Shown: positions 53,201 through 61,677 of the stretch, in pieces
How positions within the stretch are numbered: the stretch's first letter is position 1
How the letters are laid out: each line of letters opens with the position of its first letter
Assembly: GCF_030409315.1 (NCBI RefSeq)
Contig: NZ_JAUFPS010000097.1
Location: forward strand, 62,001 to 126,000
Reading direction: 5' to 3'
Origin: Mucilaginibacter flavus
GTDB lineage: Bacteria; Bacteroidota; Bacteroidia; Sphingobacteriales; Sphingobacteriaceae
Length of the DNA: 64,000 bases
The notes under the pieces: model-generated
What the model saw: the letters and a program-made list of their open reading frames with translations, nothing else
Database searches by the model: none
What the model was told of the DNA's origin: nothing
Position numbers and translations under genes: made by a program

Positions 53201-53368
53201 GGTAAGGATACCGATAGGCGTAGATAACGAGGAATTGATCTCATTCTTACGCTCCAATGTTTTATCGTACTGGTCTTTATAAAATACGTATTGTTCCAAG
53301 CTGTTAGTTGATGAGTTAAGGCCTACACAAAAATACGGATAAAAACCAAAATGAAAAGATGGGCGAAA

Positions 53369-53931
53369 TTACGATCCGTTCAGTTGATGTAAATAGATCA
53401 TGCTGCCCCTTTCAGGCCGGGCTTTACACTCTATCTTTTTCCAAAAGGATGCCGTTGCAATCCCTGTCAGGAAATAAAAGATCCGCTGCCTGAATGTCCC
53501 GCTCCAGCATTTTTGCTGCGCTGCAAAAGCTTCGCCTTAACTGCAACTACAAATAACTCCGATTAAGCGCATTATTCAGGACTTCACTTGTTTACCCGCT
53601 TCATTTTATTGCGCCGGGAAAAGCTTCGCTTGCCTTCATGCTGCACTTAATTGACTGCTTAAATATCAGATGCTTTCAAGATGCTATTTTTCAAGAAACG
53701 GCCTAAAAGAAACTCAAGCTCGGTCAACTTCCACGTACGAACGCATAATGACCTCCGCTGTGCTGCGGTCACCCTTCGGGACTTATAGTTCTCCCGTGAA
53801 AGTTCTACGACCGGCTTTTTGAGCTTTCTTTTTTTCCGTTTTTTCTTTTGAAAAATAGCTTTTCAGGGAAAGTCTTCGGGGAAAGAGGGAAACGAAAAAT
53901 AAATTTTTAACCCTTTTAAATCATTTAAAAA
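53369..53931. other. Gene-free region before the DUF932 module
   Basis: About 560 bp without a gene I can support. Its right part (53742-53850) is one arm of the diverged inverted repeat described separately. Around 53720-53815, CGGTCAACTT and AAGTT-CTAC-GACCG can pair with a bulge, so a structured RNA is possible. The rest is plain. Confidence 0.4.
53742..53850 (-). repeat. Inverted repeat arm A flanking the DUF932 module
   Basis: Read on the minus strand this arm begins AAAAGAAAAAACGG and a GAAAGC stretch, then after about 60 bp has the 16-bp block ATAAGTCCCGAAGGGT (53771-53786) and ends near ATTATGC. The same order and spacing occur at 56679-56790 on the plus strand. The two arms enclose 53.9-56.4 kb. 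Confidence 0.55.
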
Positions 53932-54582
53932 ATGAAAACAGCAGAAAAAAATGCAACCGCAGTACAAGGTACAGCAGCAAAAAACAACCAAACAGCAAAC
54001 AGAGTTGAAAACCGCCCAAGCTTAACAGGAAAGGAAGCCAAAGAAGATGAAAACGCTAAAGATCAAACACCTGCCAAAACTCCGCAAGTTGAGGCAACCA
54101 AAACTGCCGAGGTTAAGACCGATAGCCCCGCTACAGTGGATAACCAACCCGCTAACGTTGCGCCTTACACCACAGGACAGGGATTAGACGAAGCACCGAA
54201 AGCCGAGCCAGCAAAAGCGGAGGAAGCTAAAGCAGAACCCGCAAAAGTTGAAGAAGTGAAAGCCGAACCTAAAAAGTTCGCTTTGAACTTAGAGCAAACG
54301 TTAAAATCGGTGGAGGGCTTACACCGCCTAAGCATTCAGCGCATTACCCTTTTATCCCGCATTAAGTTATTGGAAGATTTTGAGGTAAAACTGATCGAGG
54401 AGAACGACGAACTGGAAAATAACCCTTATCAGGGTTGCAAGCTAATTATCAAAGATGATAAAGGCCGGGAGTTTGTCACTAACACGCCTAACCTTATCCG
54501 CATGGTTTCCCAATTCATTTTCGATGCCTGCCACGAAAAACTGGCCGAAATTGAAGCCAACATCATTTTTCCAAATGCTTAA
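53932..54582 (+). CDS. Accessory protein with Ala/Lys/Glu-rich N-terminus
   Basis: A 216-residue protein. Residues 1-115 are low complexity with imperfect repeats (KAEPAKAEEAKAEPAKVEE). Residues 118-216 form a compact helical domain (LNLEQTLKSVEGLHRLSIQR, LLEDFEVKLIEENDEL) followed by CKLIIKDDKGREFVTNTPNL and a final helix. No named family. First gene of an accessory module ending in DUF932, closed by a terminator. Confidence 0.75.
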   Translation: MKTAEKNATAVQGTAAKNNQTANRVENRPSLTGKEAKEDENAKDQTPAKTPQVEATKTAEVKTDSPATVDNQPANVAPYTTGQGLDEAPKAEPAKAEEAKAEPAKVEEVKAEPKKFALNLEQTLKSVEGLHRLSIQRITLLSRIKLLEDFEVKLIEENDELENNPYQGCKLIIKDDKGREFVTNTPNLIRMVSQFIFDACHEKLAEIEANIIFPNA

Positions 54583-54591
54583 ACAAATTAT

Positions 54592-54630
54592 GCTCCCATC
54601 CCGAAAGCTATCGGGATGGTGAGCATTTTT
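54592..54630 (+). terminator. Terminator in the DUF932 module
   Basis: GCTCCCATCCCGA (54592-54604) pairs with TCGGGATGGTGAGC (54611-54624) with one bulge and a 6-nt loop, then ATTTTTTAT. Strong rho-independent terminator. Confidence 0.85.
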
Positions 54631-54659
54631 TATGGTTTCACAAAAAAACAGCAATTCCT

Positions 54660-54788
54660 ATGTACGAGCAATTTATAGAACTGACCAACCAAATATTTTG
54701 GGAGGGTTACGCCGAAACGTTAGCGAAAGAAAACCCTGCAAGGTTTCAGTTAGAACTAAGCGATTTTATGAATACCTATCAATTTTAA
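54660..54788 (+). CDS. 42-residue small protein of the DUF932 module
   Basis: Frame MYEQFIELTNQIFWEGYAET then LAKENPARFQLELSDFMNTYQF. Helical and aromatic, with a plausible start directly after the terminator and a stop 5 bp before the next gene. The tight packing with the two genes after it supports translation. Function unknown. Confidence 0.65.
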   Translation: MYEQFIELTNQIFWEGYAETLAKENPARFQLELSDFMNTYQF

Positions 54789-54792
54789 CGCA

Positions 54793-54960
54793 ATGGAAGA
54801 TAAAATCTTTTTACTGGTGAAAGTCACCATAAAAACCACGCATGGCAGCATACACGATGCTATAAAGGAACTGCAAACTGAAACGGTTTTACAGGTGAGC
54901 AGCACCCCCAATGTGGAAGTATTACAAACAAAAATTATTGAACTGAATACAAAAAATTAA
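54793..54960 (+). CDS. 55-residue small protein of the DUF932 module
   Basis: Frame MEDKIFLLVKVTIKTTHGSI then HDAIKELQTETVLQVSSTPN and VEVLQTKIIELNTKN. The beta-alpha-beta look (strand, helix, strand) gives a compact fold. It starts 5 bp after the previous small gene and ends 4 bp before the DUF932 gene, so it is part of the same operon. Function unknown. Confidence 0.7.
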   Translation: MEDKIFLLVKVTIKTTHGSIHDAIKELQTETVLQVSSTPNVEVLQTKIIELNTKN

Positions 54961-54964
54961 AGTC

Positions 54965-56032
54965 ATGGCACATCAAATAAATTTCAATCAGAAAACAGGC
55001 AAAAACAGCTTTATGAGCGTTAAGGAAAAAGCCTGGCACGGGTTAGGGCAAATTATAGACCGTTATCCAACCAGCAGCGAAGCGATACAGCACGCGGGTT
55101 TGGATTACATCGTTGAGAAACGTCCTTTGTTTACTTATGATACTGCAAATCATTTAGGCGAGGGAAGCGACGATATCATGATCCCCGAAATAGAAGTGCC
55201 CAATTTCTTTGCAACCGTTCGGGCAGATACCGAGCAGGTTTTAGGAGTAGTCGGCAATGATTACGAAGTGGTACAAAACCGTGATGCGTTTTCGTTCTTT
55301 GATGCTATCGTTGGCGGTGGTGATGGGATTTTATACGAGACGGCAGGGGCTTTAGGTAACGGTGAACGGGTTTTTATTACTGCTAAGTTGCCCGATTATA
55401 TTCGGGTGGGCGTTAAGGACTGGATAGAACAGTATTTGTTTTTAACGACTACGCACGATGGTTTAGGAAGCATTACCGCCGCTTTTACGCCAATCAGGAT
55501 AGTATGCAACAATACGCTAAACGCAGCTATGAACAATCATTCGGGGGCTATAAAAATACGTCATACCGCCTCCGCCACCGAGCGCTTAAAACAGGCGCAT
55601 ACGCTTATGGGTATCAGCAGATCATTAAGCGGTGAAATGGAAGGCTTATTTAACCAGTGGGCGAAAGTGCGCATTACGGATGCGGAGGTTAAAAAATTGA
55701 TACAGATCGCAATGGCACCTAACAAAGAGGTTTTAGAAAATTTAGCAGAGGGTAAATTAGACCTGCTATCTACACACTATACCAATATCGTTGATAACGT
55801 GTATGAGTATGCTTTAGGAAGCCAGACCCAGCAGATGGACACCACCGCAGGAACAGTATTTGGCGCATATAATAGCGTTACAGGCTATTTTCAGAATGTG
55901 CGTAGCTTCAAGAGTGAAGAAGCAAAGTTTAAATCTATCATGGACGGGACAGCCAAACAAAGGGCGCAGACCGCCTTTAATCTTTGCCGTGATTTTGCGG
56001 TATCGGGAAGCGAAGCCCTGATCTACAATTAA
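54965..56032 (+). CDS. DUF932 (phage/plasmid-like TIGR03299) protein
   Basis: A 355-residue protein: MAHQINFNQKTGKNSFMSV then KEKAWHGLGQIIDRYPTSSEAIQHAGLDY, the TIGR03299 start, and later TPIRIVCNNTLNAAMNNH and IRHTASATERLKQAHTLMG, the DUF932 core. Such proteins are frequent on conjugative elements and phages; a role in DNA handling is suspected but unproven. Last gene of its operon, followed by hairpins. Confidence 0.9.
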   Translation: MAHQINFNQKTGKNSFMSVKEKAWHGLGQIIDRYPTSSEAIQHAGLDYIVEKRPLFTYDTANHLGEGSDDIMIPEIEVPNFFATVRADTEQVLGVVGNDYEVVQNRDAFSFFDAIVGGGDGILYETAGALGNGERVFITAKLPDYIRVGVKDWIEQYLFLTTTHDGLGSITAAFTPIRIVCNNTLNAAMNNHSGAIKIRHTASATERLKQAHTLMGISRSLSGEMEGLFNQWAKVRITDAEVKKLIQIAMAPNKEVLENLAEGKLDLLSTHYTNIVDNVYEYALGSQTQQMDTTAGTVFGAYNSVTGYFQNVRSFKSEEAKFKSIMDGTAKQRAQTAFNLCRDFAVSGSEALIYN

Positions 56033-56037
56033 TATTT

Positions 56038-56064
56038 ACAAGGGGGAACAATCCCCCTTGTTTT
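56038..56064 (+). terminator. Terminator after DUF932
   Basis: ACAAGGGGG (56038-56046) pairs with CCCCCTTGT (56053-56061), followed by TTTTC. Perfect 9-bp stem with a 6-nt loop six bases after the DUF932 stop. Confidence 0.85.
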
Positions 56065-56078
56065 CAAAATTGCCCGGC

Positions 56079-56152
56079 GGCGGGCTATCGCCCGCCCGAA
56101 GAACGCCCCCTGTTTTCGTATTGTTTGATGATCTTTGGTGAAAACAGGGGGC
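56079..56152. repeat. Two further GC-rich hairpins between DUF932 and the minus-strand gene
   Basis: GGCGGGC (56079-56085) / GCCCGCC (56090-56096) with a 4-nt loop, then GCCCCCTGTTTTC (56105-56117) / GAAAACAGGGGGC (56140-56152), a perfect 13-bp stem with a 22-nt loop. Neither is followed by a T-run, so they are not simple terminators. Confidence 0.6.
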
Positions 56153-56159
56153 GCTGATC

Positions 56160-56423
56160 TTAAGAAGATTTAGTTAAACTTGACAATGGTATCTCCACCG
56201 CAAATTTCATCGAATCAGAATAGAATTTTTCAGTACGCTGCATAGGCTCGCCCTTGATCAGCTTTTTCCCATCTTTAAGCACAAAATGAAATTTGGCTCC
56301 ATCAAAAATAAATATCCTGGAAGCTATAAATTCTTCCGCTTGCTCCAATTCGTTGAAGTCAGTCCGGCATACGAAAAAACCATCAGGTGATTGATAAAAT
56401 ACTGAATAAGGCAGGTTTTGCAT
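56160..56423 (-). CDS. Small hypothetical protein
   Basis: An 87-residue protein (MQNLPYSVFYQSPDGFFVCR...) with strand-helix alternation and the stretch EQAEEFIASRIFIFDGAKFHFVL. No family recognised. It is convergent with the DUF932 gene and lies inside the pair of diverged inverted repeats. Confidence 0.6.
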   Translation of the reverse strand: MQNLPYSVFYQSPDGFFVCRTDFNELEQAEEFIASRIFIFDGAKFHFVLKDGKKLIKGEPMQRTEKFYSDSMKFAVEIPLSSLTKSS

Positions 56424-56516
56424 AGCAGTAATATTTGGTAATTGTTAAATAACGTATATTAGAAAACTATTTCAGTCAAGATAACACTTGACTTTGTGAT
56501 AAGGTTTAGGTTAAAG

Positions 56517-56548
56517 ATCCCGTGCAGCGAGTGTCCGGGATTTTTATT
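56517..56548 (+). terminator. Hairpin with T-run
   Basis: ATCCCG (56517-56522) and CGGGAT (56536-56541), 13-nt loop, then TTTTATTTT. Terminator-like, although no plus-strand gene lies directly before it. Confidence 0.55.
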
Positions 56549-56678
56549 TTACCTCGTCTTTGCTTAGTTTATCTATCCACTTAAGCATTTTATGAATGGC
56601 ATCAACGTTGCGCACTTATCAAAAATGCTTAACCGTCTTTTGTCATTGTCCGTCATCCCATTAAATTAAATCATTTTT

Positions 56679-56790
56679 AAAAGAAAAAGGAAAAAAAGAA
56701 AGCATAAATATTTGCCCGCGCCCGGAAAAAGGAAACGGAATAAGTCCCGAAGGGTATGGCCTGCTGAAACGAAGCGGCTATATTATGCCG
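56679..56790 (+). repeat. Inverted repeat arm B flanking the DUF932 module
   Basis: AAAAGAAAAAGG and a GAAAGC stretch from 56679, then ATAAGTCCCGAAGGGT at 56740-56755 and ATTATGC near 56782. The 16-bp block is the exact reverse complement of 53771-53786 and the flanking order is the same as in arm A. Confidence 0.55.
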
Positions 56791-56866
56791 TAGTCTTTTT
56801 CGGATATAAACCTGATCAAATACGCGGGCAAAGCTTTGCGGTGCTTTTTTTGATATTTCGCAGCAT

Positions 56867-56897
56867 TTTGTTATTTAGAATTATTCTAATACATTTG
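56867..56897 (+). promoter_or_regulatory. Efflux-operon promoter with 7-1-7 Fur-family box
   Basis: TTTG (56867-56870), 19-bp spacer, TACATTTG (56890-56897) fit the Bacteroidota -33/-7 promoter. The spacer contains TTAGAATTATTCTAA (56875-56889), a perfect 7-1-7 palindrome with the AATNATT core shared by Fur, PerR and Zur boxes. The operon itself encodes a Fur-family regulator. Confidence 0.75.
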
Positions 56898-56904
56898 CCG
56901 TTGA

Positions 56905-57219
56905 ATGAAATACATCGCGTTCATATTCAGTATCTACTTTACGCTGCTGGCATTACTGCCCTGCCAGGACAGAGAAGATATGATCGCCAGCGTGATGCAC
57001 GTAACCATTCAAAAAAGTCATGCACCGAGTGACGAAAGGGGTCAGGAAACCTGCCCGCCTTTTTGTACCTGTTCATGCTGCTCGACAGCCAGGCATCTAA
57101 CAGCAACCGTAGCTATCGGCGTTTTTACAAAAACAATCGCCAGTGTATATCCTGATTACAGCATACCCGCCGTCCAGGAACAACCGATCAATATCTGGCA
57201 GCCCCCGCAAATAAGCTAA
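56905..57219 (+). CDS. DUF6660-like protein at the head of the metal-efflux operon
   Basis: A 104-residue protein with a signal-like start (MKYIAFIFSIYFTLLALLPCQD) and a Cys-rich middle (CPPFCTCSCCST), followed by TVAIGVFTKTIASVYP. This resembles the small DUF6660-type proteins that precede CusA/CzcA genes in Bacteroidota. The CxCxCC cluster suggests metal contact. The ATG lies only 7 bp after the -7 element, so the leader is very short or the real start is downstream. Confidence 0.65.
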   Translation: MKYIAFIFSIYFTLLALLPCQDREDMIASVMHVTIQKSHAPSDERGQETCPPFCTCSCCSTARHLTATVAIGVFTKTIASVYPDYSIPAVQEQPINIWQPPQIS

Positions 57220-57297
57220 TACGAAATTTCTTGATGTTTTCGCCTGCAATCAACTTTGCACGGCTTTTCCGTATTCGTATTCATTTATTACAAATTT

Positions 57298-60200
57298 ATG
57301 TTTGACAAGATTATCGCGTTCTCTATCCGGAACAAGGTAACTATCGGGATCATGACACTGGTTTTAATACTGGTGGGCATTTATTCGGCCTACAACCTGC
57401 CGGTTGATGCGCAGCCCGATATTACCAATAACCAGGTACAGATCATTACGCAAGCCCCCAGCCTTGGGGCACAGGAAGTAGAGCAGTTCATTACCGCTCC
57501 CATAGAATTATCCATGGCCAATATCGCCGGGATCATAGAAAAACGTTCCATATCCCGTTCCGGCATATCCGTGATCACCATTGTATTTAAGGATGATGTG
57601 GATATTTATTGGGCAAGGCAGCAGGTCAATTCCCAATTGAAAGAAGCTGAAAACAGTATTCCGGCAGGCCTGGGTGAACCCTCCCTGGCACCGATCACCA
57701 CCGGGCTTGGTGAAATTTACCAGTATGTGATCCATGCCAAAAAAGGCTATGAAAATAAATACACCGCTACCGACCTACGAACCATACAGGACTGGCTGGT
57801 ACGTACCCAATTGGCCGGAACCGTTGGACTGGCCGAAGTCAGCGGCTGGGGCGGTTATGTTAAACAATATGAGATCGCCCTGGATAATGATAAGCTGAAC
57901 TCTTTGGGTATCACTATACCGCAGGTATATGAAGCACTGCAAAAGAACAATGAAAATACCGGCGGCTCCTACATCGAGCAACAGCGCAACGCTTATTTCA
58001 TCCGTGGCCTGGGACAGGTGCAAAACCTGGACGATATCCGCCGGATAGTGGTCGCCAACACCAAAGGCTCTCCCATATTGGTACGCGATATTGCCACAGT
58101 GCAATTCGGCAGCGCGACCCGTTACGGAGCGGTAACCCGCAACGGCGAAGGCGAAGTGGTCGCCGGTGTCGCCCTGATGCTCAAAGGCGAGAACTTTAGT
58201 GAAGTGATCAAAAATGTTAAAGAACGGATGGTGCAGATCCAAAAATCCCTGCCGGAAGGTGTGGTGATCGAACCATTCATTGACCGTACCGAACTGGTTG
58301 GCCGGGCCATCAATACGGTTAAACGTAATCTTTTGGAAGGCGCATTGATCGTGATATTCGTGTTGGTCCTGCTGCTGGGGAATTTACGAGCAGGTTTAGT
58401 TGTGGCTTCGGTTATCCCTTTTGCCATGCTATTCGCTTTTTCCATGATGCGGCTTTTCGGGGTATCAGGTAACCTGATGAGTTTGGGGGCAATAGATTTT
58501 GGTTTGATCGTTGACGGCGCGGTGATCATCGTCGAAAGTGTAGTTCATCACATCACCACAGGCAGCTATAAACAAAAAGGTGTAGAAAAGCTGACCACCG
58601 CGCAAATGGATGTGGAGGTTCGGGACAGTGCCAGCAAGCTGATGAAATCAGCTGCATTCGGACAGATCATCATACTGATCGTTTACCTGCCTTTGCTATC
58701 CCTGGTCGGGATCGAAGGCAAGATGTTCCGGCCAATGGCGCAGACCGTAGCGTTCGCCATTTTGGGCGCGTTTATCCTGTCGCTGACCTATGTGCCCATG
58801 GCAAGCGCCCTGTTCCTTAGTAAAAAAACTTCACACAAACGGAATATCTCAGACCGTATCATCGGGTTTTTACAGCGCATTTACCAGCGTTCTTTGATCG
58901 GCGTTTTGAAGATCAAAGTGATCACCGTAACCATTGTATTCATCGTGTTTGGTATCGCGATATGGGCGTTCAGCCGGATGGGCGGCGAATTCATCCCTAC
59001 GCTGGACGAAGGCGACCTGACCGTAGAGATTTCCATGATGCAGGGCACTTCGCTCACCGAAGTGGTCAAAACGTTCGGCAAGGCAGAGAAGCTGTTAAAA
59101 GCCCAATTTCCCGAGATCAAACAGGCGGTTACCCGTATCGGCAGTTCCGAAATACCAACCGACCCTATGCCGATGGAAAAGGGCGATATGATGCTGGCCA
59201 TGAAACCTAAAGGGGAATGGAAGTCCGCAAAGAACAAAGAGGAAATGATCGATAAAATGGAAGATGCGCTGTCAGCTATTCCCGGTATTAACGTCGAAAT
59301 TTCGCAGCCGATGCAGATGCGTTTTAACGAACTCATGACCGGTATCCGCCAGGATGTAGCGATCAAGATCTATGGGGATGATCTCGATATCTTAGCGGTG
59401 CAAGCCGATAAACTTGCTAAACTGATCGCGCCGGTAAAAGGCGTTAGTGAACCCTATATCGAAAAAGTAAGCGGATTGCCGCAGGTACAGGTAGCTTATA
59501 ACCGGGATAAAATGGCGCAGTACGGTTTAAATATCAGCGATGTGAACATGATCCTGAAAACCGCCTTTGCCGGAAGTGTGACCGGTGTGGTATTTGAAGG
59601 CGAAAAGAGGTTTGATATGGTGGTTCGCCTGAACCGTGACCTGCGGGAAAATATATCGGGTGTTGAAAACCTGCTTATTCCGCTGCCTTCGGGTAATAAA
59701 GTGCCGTTGAGCCAGGTAGCGGATATCTCTTTTAAAGATGCGCCTGCGCAGGTTTCCCGTGAAGACGGCAAAAGGCGCATTTACGTCGGTTTTAATGTAA
59801 AAGATCGTGACGTGGAATCTACCGTAAAAGAAATTCAAGCAAAACTCAACACCGCGCTTAAGTTACCTACAGGATATTACCTCACCTATGGCGGACAATT
59901 CCAGAACCTTCAAGCGGCTAAGGCAAGATTGCTGATCGCTGTCCCTGCGGCTTTGCTGTTTATCCTGGTGCTGTTATATGTAACGTTCCGTTCCATAAAA
60001 GAAAGCCTGCTGATCTTCACAGCGGTTCCCTTAGCTTCTATGGGCGGTGTGGCGGCATTACTTATTCGCGGGATGCCGTTCAGCATATCCGCAGGTGTGG
60101 GTTTTATCGCCTTGTTTGGTGTGGCCGTACTTAACGGTATCGTACTGATCGGTTACTTCAACCAATTAAAAGAAGAAGGTATGTCCAATATTTATGACCG

Positions 60201-61674
60201 TGTTTTAGAGGGCACCAAGACCAGGCTTCGCCCGGTACTGATGACTGCCTCCGTAGCTTCTTTAGGTTTCCTGCCGATGGCTTTATCGTCAAGTGCAGGT
60301 GCAGAAGTTCAAAGGCCGCTGGCTACTGTTGTTATCGGCGGTTTAATAACCGCGACCTTTTTAACGCTGTTTGTGCTGCCATGCCTTTACCTCTTATTCA
60401 ACCGCAAAGAAGCCGGGAAGATCAAAGTGCCTAAAGCTCTGGCTACACTACTGATGGTGACCGGTTTTGGTATTTTCCAGCAAAACACCGCACAGGCACA
60501 AAGCAAGGTGCCGCTAACCTTAGATAGCGCGATCAACCAGGCCCTTAAAAACAACCTGCAGATCCGTTCGGCGGGTTTATCCATCGAGCAGGCCAGGGCA
60601 TTGCAAAGATCAGGCACGGATATCCCCAAAACTGAATTAATGGTAACACAAGACCCGACCAGCGGCGGTAACATGGATAATGCGATTGGGATCACCCAAA
60701 ATATTGCCTGGCCCGGCTTGTACAAAAACCAGCGCAAGTTACTGAACCAGCAAACGCTGTTGGCTGAACGCAGCGGACATTTAACACGAGCCGATATTAT
60801 CCGTCAGGTACGGAGCGCCTGGTATGCTTATCTGCTGAACAGGGAAACCCTGCGCATCCTGAATTATCAGGACAGCGTTTACAAAGGCTTCGTAAAAAAG
60901 GCGGAGATCAGGTTCAAAACCGGCGAAACCTCTAATTTGGAACTGATCAGCGCAAGGAATAAATACCAGGAAATTGTAGCCCTCAAAATTGGTGCGCAGG
61001 CAGATCTGCAAAGCAATGAATTGAGTTTGCAACAATTGCTTAATACTTCCGGGCCGTTGGTTATTGCTGAAAGTAATCTGCCCCTGGTATTGAACCTGCC
61101 GACGGACACGATCAATGTGGCTAACAACCCGCAGGTGAATGTCGATCTTCAAAACATCGAGGTCGCCAACGCGAGGATCGCCGTTGAAAGATCAAAAGGA
61201 TTGCCCGATTTGACTTTAGGCTATAACCAGCAATTGGTTATTTCAGGCTTTAATCCTGCGGGCATCAACCGGGACTATTCACCAGGAACGCGAATTGCAG
61301 GCATTCAGGTAGGTGTTGCGCTGCCCATATTCAATGGGGCAAACCGTGCGAGGATCAAATCCGAACGGCTTTCCGCCCAGGTAGCGCAGACCAATTACCA
61401 GCAGACGCGATCCCAGGTGCGCCTGCAATATGAGCAGGAAGTACAGCAATACCAAAAATTCAAACAGGCGGTTGATTATTACCGTTCAGGCGGTTTAAAA
61501 CAAGCCGACGAACAGTTACGCATAGCGCAGGTATCGTTCAACCTGGGCGAGATCGGGTATATTGAATATATCCAAAATATGTCCGCAGCAGTACAGGTCA
61601 AATTAGCGTACATAGAAGCGGTGAGCCGCTTGAACCAGTCCGCCATTCAAATACAATTTATCAAAGGAGAATAA
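57298..61674 (+). CDS. cusA: CusA/CzcA RND metal-efflux pump fused to a TolC-like outer-membrane factor
   Basis: A 1458-residue protein. ATG 57298 is chosen because MFDKIIAFSIRNKVTIGIM is the standard RND start; a start at 57256 adds a poor extension. Residues 1-~1040 are a heavy-metal RND pump: NLPVDAQPDITNNQVQI near the start, LGAIDFGLIVDGAVIIVE in the proton-relay helix, and GMPFSISAGVGFIALFGVAVLNG. Residues about 1075-1458 are a TolC/OMF protein (LTLDSAINQALKNNLQIRSA; FNLGEIGYIEYIQNMSAAVQ), preceded by a segment that looks like a former signal peptide. The fusion is known in Bacteroidota. Confidence 0.93.
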   Translation: MFDKIIAFSIRNKVTIGIMTLVLILVGIYSAYNLPVDAQPDITNNQVQIITQAPSLGAQEVEQFITAPIELSMANIAGIIEKRSISRSGISVITIVFKDDVDIYWARQQVNSQLKEAENSIPAGLGEPSLAPITTGLGEIYQYVIHAKKGYENKYTATDLRTIQDWLVRTQLAGTVGLAEVSGWGGYVKQYEIALDNDKLNSLGITIPQVYEALQKNNENTGGSYIEQQRNAYFIRGLGQVQNLDDIRRIVVANTKGSPILVRDIATVQFGSATRYGAVTRNGEGEVVAGVALMLKGENFSEVIKNVKERMVQIQKSLPEGVVIEPFIDRTELVGRAINTVKRNLLEGALIVIFVLVLLLGNLRAGLVVASVIPFAMLFAFSMMRLFGVSGNLMSLGAIDFGLIVDGAVIIVESVVHHITTGSYKQKGVEKLTTAQMDVEVRDSASKLMKSAAFGQIIILIVYLPLLSLVGIEGKMFRPMAQTVAFAILGAFILSLTYVPMASALFLSKKTSHKRNISDRIIGFLQRIYQRSLIGVLKIKVITVTIVFIVFGIAIWAFSRMGGEFIPTLDEGDLTVEISMMQGTSLTEVVKTFGKAEKLLKAQFPEIKQAVTRIGSSEIPTDPMPMEKGDMMLAMKPKGEWKSAKNKEEMIDKMEDALSAIPGINVEISQPMQMRFNELMTGIRQDVAIKIYGDDLDILAVQADKLAKLIAPVKGVSEPYIEKVSGLPQVQVAYNRDKMAQYGLNISDVNMILKTAFAGSVTGVVFEGEKRFDMVVRLNRDLRENISGVENLLIPLPSGNKVPLSQVADISFKDAPAQVSREDGKRRIYVGFNVKDRDVESTVKEIQAKLNTALKLPTGYYLTYGGQFQNLQAAKARLLIAVPAALLFILVLLYVTFRSIKESLLIFTAVPLASMGGVAALLIRGMPFSISAGVGFIALFGVAVLNGIVLIGYFNQLKEEGMSNIYDRVLEGTKTRLRPVLMTASVASLGFLPMALSSSAGAEVQRPLATVVIGGLITATFLTLFVLPCLYLLFNRKEAGKIKVPKALATLLMVTGFGIFQQNTAQAQSKVPLTLDSAINQALKNNLQIRSAGLSIEQARALQRSGTDIPKTELMVTQDPTSGGNMDNAIGITQNIAWPGLYKNQRKLLNQQTLLAERSGHLTRADIIRQVRSAWYAYLLNRETLRILNYQDSVYKGFVKKAEIRFKTGETSNLELISARNKYQEIVALKIGAQADLQSNELSLQQLLNTSGPLVIAESNLPLVLNLPTDTINVANNPQVNVDLQNIEVANARIAVERSKGLPDLTLGYNQQLVISGFNPAGINRDYSPGTRIAGIQVGVALPIFNGANRARIKSERLSAQVAQTNYQQTRSQVRLQYEQEVQQYQKFKQAVDYYRSGGLKQADEQLRIAQVSFNLGEIGYIEYIQNMSAAVQVKLAYIEAVSRLNQSAIQIQFIKGE

Positions 61675-61677
61675 GCA

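Larger units (their letters stand above)
51281..53368 (-). pseudogene. Membrane-protein gene split by an IS element
   Basis: The 3' part (51281-51905) encodes a protein with membrane helices near its start (ALVAGLFYATTNFNF, then LSIVFAVIGLVSVGLLSV) and before the C-terminus (YSLISLSLLIIPFG). The 5' part lies beyond the IS (53201 to at most 53368) and encodes NSLEQYVFYKDQYDKTLERK then NEINSSLSTPIGILT. Joining the parts with one copy of the 7-bp duplication restores one frame, reading STPIGILTALVAGLFYATT. No in-frame ATG is left in the 5' part; TTG at 53299 is a weak candidate. Original function unknown. Confidence 0.8.
56424..56866. other. Gene-free region before the efflux operon
   Basis: About 440 bp with no supported gene. 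It contains a terminator-like hairpin (56517-56548) and inverted-repeat arm B (56679-56790). An open frame from 56712 overlaps the promoter and looks like a chance frame. Confidence 0.5.

Noticed and set aside
56712..57032. Plus-strand frame of 106 codons before the DUF6660 gene
   Set aside because: It spans inverted-repeat arm B, the promoter and the Fur-type box, and overlaps a better-supported gene in another frame.
57775..58529. Minus-strand frames inside the RND pump gene
   Set aside because: Antisense shadows of a GC-richer, strongly conserved coding region; no start context or domain.
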